The position numbers were made by a program, and so were the translations under genes. Positions 1 to 4,680 of a stretch of DNA of 6,907 nucleotides are shown piece by piece. The stretch covers positions 1-6,907 of the forward strand of contig JAJYZQ010000021.1 in the NCBI GenBank assembly GCA_021799835.1, given 5' to 3'. Under the pieces are notes generated by a model. It saw only the letters and a program-made list of their open reading frames with translations. It had not been told where the DNA came from and searched no databases. Position 1 is the stretch's first letter. Every line of letters begins with the position of its first letter. Origin of the DNA: a bacterium (lineage in GTDB: Bacteria; Patescibacteriota; Minisyncoccia; JAJYZQ01).

Positions 1-747
1 CAGCGCTCTTATGAGGTTGCGAGCAAAGTTAAAAGCTCTATGATCTATCCGGCATTCGTGCTCGGTATGTTTGTGATCATCGGCACCGTAATGATGGTAT
101 TCGTTGTGCCGAAACTTACTGCGATATTCAAGCAGTTCGGCGGTAAGCTGCCGCTGCCAACGCGCATATTGATCGCGGTCAGCGGATTTATCAGCCATTG
201 GTATCTGGAATTATTTCTTGCCATTATCGTATTGGTGATTCTGGCTATTTACTACGCCAGCACTGAGCGCGGGAAGCGATTTCTGGATACGATGCTGCTG
301 ACTCTGCCAGTGGTGAAAGGCATTTCGCAAAAAATGTATTTGAGCCGGTTCGCGGATAACTTAAGCACCTTGATCAAAGGCGGGCTGCCTATTGTGCAAG
401 CACTTCAGGTTACTTCTGATGTAGTCGGCAACCGTGTTTATAAATCCATTCTTGCTGAGGCGGCGGAAGAAGTGCGGAAAGGAAATTCCATCAGCTCCGT
501 TATCAGCAAACATGCTGAATTTACGCCGCTTATCGTGCAAATGGTAAAAACCGGAGAAGAAACCGGAAAGCTTGATTCCATACTGCTCAACATCTCCGAC
601 TTCTATAAATATGAAGTGAACAACTCCATTGATGGCTTGGTCGCATTGATTGAACCGGCGCTTATTGTGGTGTTGGGTTTGGGTGTCGGTGTATTGGTTG
701 CATCCATTCTTTTGCCGATATATAGTTTAGTATCCAATATCTCTTGA
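1..747 (+). CDS. pilC: Type IV pilus inner-membrane platform protein PilC/GspF (5' partial)
   Basis: The reading frame is open from base 1, so the N-terminus lies outside the window; 248 residues remain of a protein usually near 400. PilC/GspF is the polytopic platform that couples the cytoplasmic assembly ATPase to pilin insertion into the fibre. Visible in order: the end of the first T2SSF domain (SSMIYPAF, fragment residues 12-19), a membrane span around 19-38, a second span around 69-86, a full second T2SSF domain around 100-215 (SRFADNLSTLIKGG, then MVKTGEETGKLD at 181-192), and a C-terminal hydrophobic span starting at IEPALIV. The GEETG motif and the IEP motif before the last span are family hallmarks. 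The ATG at 40 is internal, since homology to the family continues upstream of it. Neighbouring pilin and peptidase genes support T4P rather than a stand-alone secretion role, though sequence alone cannot separate PilC from GspF. Confidence 0.95.
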   Translation, partial: QRSYEVASKVKSSMIYPAFVLGMFVIIGTVMMVFVVPKLTAIFKQFGGKLPLPTRILIAVSGFISHWYLELFLAIIVLVILAIYYASTERGKRFLDTMLLTLPVVKGISQKMYLSRFADNLSTLIKGGLPIVQALQVTSDVVGNRVYKSILAEAAEEVRKGNSISSVISKHAEFTPLIVQMVKTGEETGKLDSILLNISDFYKYEVNNSIDGLVALIEPALIVVLGLGVGVLVASILLPIYSLVSNIS

Positions 748-771
748 GGTGTTTGGGAGAAGGTGTATACT
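744..771 (+). promoter_or_regulatory. Possible promoter P1 upstream of the major pilin gene
   Basis: TTGAGG (744-749, four of six matches to TTGACA) is followed after 16 bases by TATACT (766-771, five of six matches to TATAAT). It overlaps the pilC stop codon and lies about 95 bases before the pilin start. Spacing and hexamers fit a sigma-70 type promoter, but this is a consensus match only. Confidence 0.4.
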
Positions 772-790
772 ATGAAAGAGATATATCGTA

Positions 791-818
791 TTGCATAGAT
801 TTTGCAGTGTGTTATAAT
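791..818 (+). promoter_or_regulatory. Probable promoter P2 for the major pilin gene (extended -10)
   Basis: A perfect TATAAT at 813-818 is preceded by TG one base upstream (810-811), giving an extended -10 element. A weak -35, TTGCAT (791-796), sits 16 bases upstream. Initiation would be near 825, leaving an untranslated leader of about 43 bases before the pilin ATG at 868. This is the best promoter match between pilC and the pilin gene. Activity is inferred from sequence alone. Confidence 0.55.
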
Positions 819-867
819 TATTCCATTCAAAGCGGTCGTATACCATTATTAGTAATTATAATCTTCT

Positions 868-1389
868 ATGAGGACTAGCCATAGTAAAGCATTTACCTTG
901 ATTGAGTTGCTGATCGTTGTGGCAATCATTGGTTTGCTGGCCGCTATCATCACGGTAACGGTGGCGGGAGCCATCTCCAAAGGCCGCGATGCGCGGCGCA
1001 TCGCCGACCTCAATACGATGAGAACGGCAATGTACCAATATTACACCAACAATAACGGAAGCTTTCCCTCAGTAGGTGCGAGCACTACCTGCAATAATGC
1101 ATCATTCGCTTCGTTGAGTGCGTCATTGGTTACTGCAGGAATATTGCAATCAAACCTGGTTGACCCGTTAAACTCCGGCAACTATCTGTATTATGCTGCG
1201 GAGAACACCTCATCGTTTGTGTTGGGTGCAGAGTTGGAAAACTCCAGCAACCCCGCGCTCTTGACCAGCGTTGCGCCGGGCAATGTGCCATCCGGGCTGA
1301 CGTGCAGCACTACGACGGCGTACAATACGTGTGTTAATGGCCAAAACACTTCGGGATCTACCTACAATGGTTACTGTGTGACGCAGTAA
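868..1389 (+). CDS. Type IV prepilin, PilA/GspG-like; likely major pilin
   Basis: 173 residues with a class III (prepilin) signal: a 7-8 residue basic leader, then FTLIELLIVVAIIGLL from residue 9 and a continuing hydrophobic helix to about residue 36. Predicted PilD cleavage is between Ala8 and Phe9; Glu13 is the conserved Glu5 of the mature protein. The stretch after the helix (GRDARRIADLNTMRTAM, then YYTNNNGSFP) matches the GspG/PilA core pattern, and LYYAAENTSSFVLGAELE (residues 107-124) looks like its beta region. Four cysteines (75, 146, 155, 170) could form two disulfides. The gene has its own promoter-like region and a strong terminator, which fits a highly expressed shaft subunit. No Shine-Dalgarno sequence precedes the ATG; the start is fixed by the short leader. 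Odd point: Ala, not Gly, at -1. It could instead be one of several minor pilins if another pilA exists elsewhere. Confidence 0.9.
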   Translation: MRTSHSKAFTLIELLIVVAIIGLLAAIITVTVAGAISKGRDARRIADLNTMRTAMYQYYTNNNGSFPSVGASTTCNNASFASLSASLVTAGILQSNLVDPLNSGNYLYYAAENTSSFVLGAELENSSNPALLTSVAPGNVPSGLTCSTTTAYNTCVNGQNTSGSTYNGYCVTQ

Positions 1390-1416
1390 TACTATCTCTT
1401 GGGTACATCACCAACC

Positions 1417-1440
1417 AAAACCCTGCTTCGGCGGGGTTTT
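1417..1440 (+). terminator. Intrinsic terminator after the major pilin gene
   Basis: A 10-bp stem is formed by AAAACCCTGC (1417-1426) and GCGGGGTTTT (1431-1440), with one T-G wobble, closed by a C(TTCG)G tetraloop at 1427-1430. The 3' arm ends in TTTT followed by GTGTATTT. It starts 27 bases after the pilin stop codon. The A-rich 5' arm could also let it work as a terminator on the opposite strand. It probably ends the pilin transcript, separating it from pilD and the minor pilins. Confidence 0.9.
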
Positions 1441-1446
1441 GTGTAT

Positions 1447-1474
1447 TTGAAATCAGGGATTTTTATGGTACTAT
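1447..1474 (+). promoter_or_regulatory. Possible promoter for the pilD-minor pilin-ligA unit
   Basis: TTGAAA (1447-1452) is followed after 16 bases by TACTAT (1469-1474, four of six matches to TATAAT). It begins just after the terminator, where a new promoter is expected for the downstream genes. TATAGT at 1484-1489 is an alternative -10 with a poor -35. Weak consensus match; read-through from the pilin promoters is the other possibility. Confidence 0.35.
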
Positions 1475-1531
1475 GGTGCAGAGTATAGTAAATATACGCC
1501 TGATCATAAGGCAGTATCATTAATCCGAGTG

Positions 1532-1555
1532 GCCGAAGCGCAGAATATCTTTGGC
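1532..1555 (+). promoter_or_regulatory. Hairpin in the pilD 5' leader, just before its ribosome binding site
   Basis: GCCGAAG (1532-1538) can pair with CTTTGGC (1549-1555) over seven base pairs including one G-U wobble, with a 10-base loop. The stem ends two bases before the AGGA at 1558. A hairpin here could tune ribosome access to pilD, but nothing shows that it is regulated and it could be chance. Confidence 0.3.
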
Positions 1556-1557
1556 GC

Positions 1558-1561
1558 AGGA
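1558..1561 (+). promoter_or_regulatory. Ribosome binding site of pilD
   Basis: AGGA lies 8 bases before the ATG at 1570. It is the clearest Shine-Dalgarno element in the window and fixes the pilD start. The other genes here have weak or no such signal. Confidence 0.7.
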
Positions 1562-1569
1562 ATTACAGT

Positions 1570-2403
1570 ATGATTGTGGGGACTATTGTTGCATTTATTT
1601 TTGGTTGTATAGTGGGAAGTTTTTTGAATGTTGTTATTTTACGGACAGAAAAAAAAGAACAGTTTCTTTCTGGCAGATCGCACTGTATGCACTGCCAGCA
1701 TACGCTCAGCTTCTGGGATCTTATTCCGGTGGTGAGTTATATCGCGCTTGGTGGGAAGTGCCGCTATTGCAAAGCAAAGCTGTCTGCGCAATATCCGATC
1801 GTTGAAGCACTGACCGGCGTATTGTTTGCGGTAGGATTTTGGTTTGCTGCGCCGGTATTTTTGCCGCATAGCGTTTTGTTGTTTGCCCTCGTGATGCTAT
1901 ACTATATGGTAGCGGTCAGTATGATGATCGTGATGTCGTTCTACGATTTCCGAACACTGACCATACCGAACGCGTTCATTACATTTTCTGTTTTCTCCGC
2001 GCTGGTATTTGATTTCTTGCTGATATTTTTTCCGAAGCCCGCGGCAGCAGCAAGCTATTGGTTTTCTTTTCCGTCATTCAACTTTTTCAGCAGCATAGAG
2101 GGAGCAGTTATTGCGGCACTGTTTATGCTATTCCTGTATCTCGTGACTATGGGCAATAGTATGGGATTCGGCGATATTAAGTTGGTGGTATTTTTGGGAT
2201 TATTGTTGGGTTGGCCGAATATTCTCTTGATGATCTTTGCGTCGTTCGTATTGGGTGCGGTCACCGGCATCATCCTGCTTATCTTTCGCCTGAAGCATCT
2301 GCAATCCAAACTTCCCTTTGCGCCATTTCTTGCGGCGGGATCATTACTCACCATATTTTTAGCAAATCTCGTGTTTTATGGTTATCTTCACGGATTTTTC
2401 TAA
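1570..2403 (+). CDS. pilD: Prepilin peptidase / N-methyltransferase PilD (A24 family)
   Basis: 277 residues, the usual size. This integral membrane aspartyl protease cuts prepilin leaders on the cytoplasmic side and methylates the new N-terminus. The N-terminal domain shows GSFLNVVILR (residues 16-25) and a four-cysteine zinc-type pair, C39-x2-C42 and C64-x2-C67, framing DLIPVVSY. The two catalytic aspartates are present: D126 in YDFRTLTIPN and D202 in GFGDIKL. Several hydrophobic spans cover most of residues 84-277, and LPFAPFL (248-254) matches the family's conserved C-terminal motif. The start is supported by the AGGA at 1558-1561 and by the GSFLN motif lying at its usual distance from the N-terminus. 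Its end overlaps the next gene by 26 bases, implying coupled translation. The four FTLxE prepilins in the window, its presumed substrates, have Ala or Ser at -1. Confidence 0.96.
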   Translation: MIVGTIVAFIFGCIVGSFLNVVILRTEKKEQFLSGRSHCMHCQHTLSFWDLIPVVSYIALGGKCRYCKAKLSAQYPIVEALTGVLFAVGFWFAAPVFLPHSVLLFALVMLYYMVAVSMMIVMSFYDFRTLTIPNAFITFSVFSALVFDFLLIFFPKPAAAASYWFSFPSFNFFSSIEGAVIAALFMLFLYLVTMGNSMGFGDIKLVVFLGLLLGWPNILLMIFASFVLGAVTGIILLIFRLKHLQSKLPFAPFLAAGSLLTIFLANLVFYGYLHGFF

Positions 2404-2995
2404 GCGCATACGCAGCGAACAAAGCTTTACCTTGGTGGAATTATTGATCGTTTCCGTGCTTATTATCATTTTAAGCGCGTTAATGCTGGTCAATTTCAAT
2501 TCCAACCAAGGGGCAGTGTCTTTGCAGAATGCCGCACAGAAAGTGGCGCTTGATATTAGCAGAGCGGAAAGTATGGCACTCTCTAGCAGCACTCAGGGCG
2601 GCACGCCACCTGCGGGATATGGCATTCATTTCTCGCTGAATACGCCTTCTGCAAACCCGCCCTATTCGGGCAATGATGCAAAATCGTATGCGATATTTTG
2701 TGATAATGGCACTAATTATGCCAACAGTAACGGCTTATATTCCTCCAATGCCTGTGCATCGCAGACGCTGATAGAATCATTACCGGCTAATGTTTCGGTG
2801 ACCGCCCTTTCCACGACGCTGAATAACGGTTTGGACGTTTCCTATTTTCCGCCCATTCCGGCGCTTCTCGTGAACGGCAACGCTTTTTCCTCAATAGCGG
2901 CAGGGTATGTGACCATTACTTTAGGCAGCGCGGTAAACCCTGCTATTCATAAAACCATTTATATTTATTCCACCGGACAAGTAAGTGTCCAATGA
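2378..2995 (+). CDS. Minor pilin/pseudopilin, GspH/FimT-like
   Basis: 205 residues with a prepilin signal: a 16-residue leader containing basic residues, then FTLVELLIVSVLIIILSALM. Predicted cleavage is between Ser16 and Phe17, with Glu21 as the conserved mature Glu5. The body has features typical of GspH/FimT proteins: AQKVALDISRAESMAL after the helix (residues 53-68), GYGIHFS (80-86) and a C-terminal YIYSTGQVSV (195-204). Two cysteines (108, 126) may pair. It would belong to the priming tip complex. The ATG at 2378 lies inside the end of pilD (26-base overlap) with no clear Shine-Dalgarno sequence, so its translation probably depends on pilD. Odd point: Ser at -1, with Gln rather than a basic residue at -2. 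Assignment to the GspH/FimT group is by motif likeness. Confidence 0.85.
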   Translation: MVIFTDFSKRIRSEQSFTLVELLIVSVLIIILSALMLVNFNSNQGAVSLQNAAQKVALDISRAESMALSSSTQGGTPPAGYGIHFSLNTPSANPPYSGNDAKSYAIFCDNGTNYANSNGLYSSNACASQTLIESLPANVSVTALSTTLNNGLDVSYFPPIPALLVNGNAFSSIAAGYVTITLGSAVNPAIHKTIYIYSTGQVSVQ

Positions 2996-3597
2996 GTATG
3001 CGCATACGAATCATTATGCCGCGTGTTGCGGAAACTGAAGCATTCACGTTACTGGAAACTATGATCGCGATCGCCTTGCTCACGATTGGCGTGGTGGCGA
3101 GTTTGCTTTTGATGTCGCGCGCTACAGGCGCGATCGTGCAAGGAACGCAAAATCTTATCGCGTCAAACCTTGCGGCGGAAGGCATAGAGTTGGTGCGGAA
3201 TCAGCGTGATACGAACTGGTTAAATAACCAACCATGGTATTACAATATGCTGCCTGCGGGATGCAGCGACCCTTCCAGCTGTACGGCGACACCGGTGACG
3301 GGAACGGTTTCCTATGACACCTCAAATGCAAATGATGCGTCAATATTCACACCCGGCATAGCCAATCAACAGCTTTATCAAAATGCAACGGGTTTTTATA
3401 CTGCCACTGCTGCGGGAAATACCCAGACCCCGTATGCGCGGACAGTGACGTTGACCTATTACACCGACACCACGGTCCCCGCTTCTCCAGCAGATGTTTC
3501 CACAACCTATATGCAGGTGGTGAGTACGGTAAAGTATCAGACGCGTGGGCAGAATGTCAGTGTGAGTGTTGAGGATAATTTATATAATTGGCGATAG
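2992..3597 (+). CDS. Minor pilin, PilV/GspI-like
   Basis: 201 residues with a prepilin signal: a 17-residue leader, then FTLLETMIAIALLTIGVVASLLL. Predicted cleavage is between Ala17 and Phe18; Glu22 is mature Glu5. The LLETMIAIALLTIG pattern and the following ASNLAAEGIELVRNQRD (residues 57-73) are typical of PilV-like minor pilins. Two close cysteines (91 and 97) could form a small loop. The gene overlaps the previous one by ATGA (start 2992, stop 2993-2995), a standard translational coupling arrangement. An ATG two codons downstream (2998) is a possible alternative start. Odd point: the cleavage site is Glu-Ala before Phe, lacking both the Gly at -1 and a basic residue at -2. Likely a tip-complex subunit; PilV versus GspI cannot be decided by eye. 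Confidence 0.84.
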   Translation: MSMRIRIIMPRVAETEAFTLLETMIAIALLTIGVVASLLLMSRATGAIVQGTQNLIASNLAAEGIELVRNQRDTNWLNNQPWYYNMLPAGCSDPSSCTATPVTGTVSYDTSNANDASIFTPGIANQQLYQNATGFYTATAAGNTQTPYARTVTLTYYTDTTVPASPADVSTTYMQVVSTVKYQTRGQNVSVSVEDNLYNWR

Positions 3598-3609
3598 AAT
3601 ACAGCGCAT

Positions 3610-4236
3610 ATGCTTCACTACCCTGCGGTAAAAAAAATCATACAAGATCGCTTTGCCGACATACGCAGCTTTACGCTGATTGAAATGATGGTTGCCGTTG
3701 CGATATTCAGTTTTGTGCTAATCTTGGGGTCAGGGATATTTGTCCTGTCGGTGCGGCAGGAAAGCAATGCTATTGCTGTGCAGAATGCACAGGATAACTT
3801 GCGCTACGTATTGCAAGAAATGGCGCGCACAATCCGCGTCAGCACCTGGAATACCAATGGAACCGGCTGCCCTGCAGGGAACTCATATCCCACAACCAGC
3901 ACACCAAATGGCACGTTTAATGCTTTGCCGATCACGAGCTACAACCTCATCAATCCCAACAACACGTCAACTCAAGTGGGAGCGATCTGCTACTATCTCT
4001 CCAGCGGGACGATCTATGAGACGGTACCGAATTTGAGCATTTCTTCGCTGCCGCTTACCGGTCCGAACGTTTCCATTTCCAACCTGTCATTTTATACCCA
4101 GAATTTCGGCTCCTCATCTGCACAAGCGCGGGTAACTATTTTAGTTGACCTTTCGGTAGCCAATAGCGCTATTTGCAGCACGAGCAATCCTTGTGTCGTT
4201 CAGGTCACTACATCACTGAGAAATCTTAATCAATGA
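3610..4236 (+). CDS. Minor pilin, PilW/GspJ-like
   Basis: 208 residues with a prepilin signal: a 20-residue basic leader, then FTLIEMMVAVAIFSFVLILGSGIF. Predicted cleavage is between Ser20 and Phe21; Glu25 is mature Glu5. The segment NLRYVLQEMARTIR (residues 63-76) is the pattern seen after the helix in PilW/GspJ proteins, where a long N-terminal helix precedes a beta-rich head. Four cysteines (87, 127, 189, 195) may form two disulfides. It begins 12 bases after the PilV-like gene and overlaps the next by ATGA. No convincing Shine-Dalgarno sequence is present, so re-initiation from the preceding stop codon is likely. Odd point: Ser at -1, though Arg at -2 is conventional. Residues 81-125 are rich in Asn, Thr, Ser and Gly. 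Confidence 0.83.
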   Translation: MLHYPAVKKIIQDRFADIRSFTLIEMMVAVAIFSFVLILGSGIFVLSVRQESNAIAVQNAQDNLRYVLQEMARTIRVSTWNTNGTGCPAGNSYPTTSTPNGTFNALPITSYNLINPNNTSTQVGAICYYLSSGTIYETVPNLSISSLPLTGPNVSISNLSFYTQNFGSSSAQARVTILVDLSVANSAICSTSNPCVVQVTTSLRNLNQ

Positions 4237-4676
4237 ACCAGATAAAACTATTCATTCGCAGGGCCGTACAGGGCGCGCATGATGAAAGCGGCGCGTCATT
4301 ACTGCTTACTGTTCTTATTCTTGCCTACGTATTTGCGATCGCATTGATCTTGGCGAGCATTGTGGTGCTGGAGCTTAAACTGGTGGGCAATTCAGTCAAT
4401 TCCACTATTTCCATTTATGCTGCAGATGCGGGCATTGAGAAGTCACTCTATACCGTGCGTAAAACTAATTACGCGCAATACTATACTTCACTTTCGTTCT
4501 GTAATCAGATGGGCAATATTGTCGGTGGCACGCCGCAGTATTCGGTGAGCGGAACGCTTTCCACCACATCAGGCGGAACAACGATCAATTCTATGGGCAG
4601 TTTCCCCGCAGCATCCACCACCTGCGGATCGGTGGGCGCAACGACAACGCAGCGCGGGTTGCAGGTAACGTTCTAA
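4233..4676 (+). CDS. PilX/GspK-like minor pilin
   Basis: 147 residues. A 20-residue basic leader ends in DESG and is followed by ASLLLTVLILAYVFAIALILASIVVLEL, a long hydrophobic helix. The later YAADAGIEKSLY (residues 62-73) closely resembles the A-A-E/D-A-G-I-E motif of PilX N-terminal domain proteins. Predicted cleavage is between Gly20 and Ala21. Unlike the four other pilins here it keeps Gly at -1 but lacks Glu5, which fits a GspK/PilX-type subunit that can sit at the very tip with no neighbour above it. Two cysteines (90, 131) may pair. It overlaps the PilW-like gene by ATGA, and ligA begins 4 bases after its stop. The C-terminal half is Gly/Ser/Thr rich and much shorter than a true GspK head, so PilX-like is the better label. 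Confidence 0.78.
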   Translation: MNQIKLFIRRAVQGAHDESGASLLLTVLILAYVFAIALILASIVVLELKLVGNSVNSTISIYAADAGIEKSLYTVRKTNYAQYYTSLSFCNQMGNIVGGTPQYSVSGTLSTTSGGTTINSMGSFPAASTTCGSVGATTTQRGLQVTF

Positions 4677-4680
4677 TGCT

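Noticed and set aside
1469..1490. Inverted repeat TACTAT / ATAGTA with a 10-base gap
   Set aside because: Only six AT-rich base pairs; it overlaps promoter-like hexamers and is weak as an operator or hairpin.
1525..1540. CCGAGTGGCCGAAGCG resembles the D-arm of a tRNA-Ser
   Set aside because: No acceptor stem, anticodon arm or T-arm can be found around it at the right distances, so it is probably chance rather than a tRNA or integration remnant.
1551..1805. Overlapping + strand frame in another phase at the start of pilD
   Set aside because: It has no family motifs and overlaps the GSFLN and cysteine motifs of pilD, which explain the sequence fully.
3740..4036. 98-codon + strand frame inside the PilW-like gene
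   Set aside because: No recognisable motif; the overlapping frame encodes a convincing pilin.
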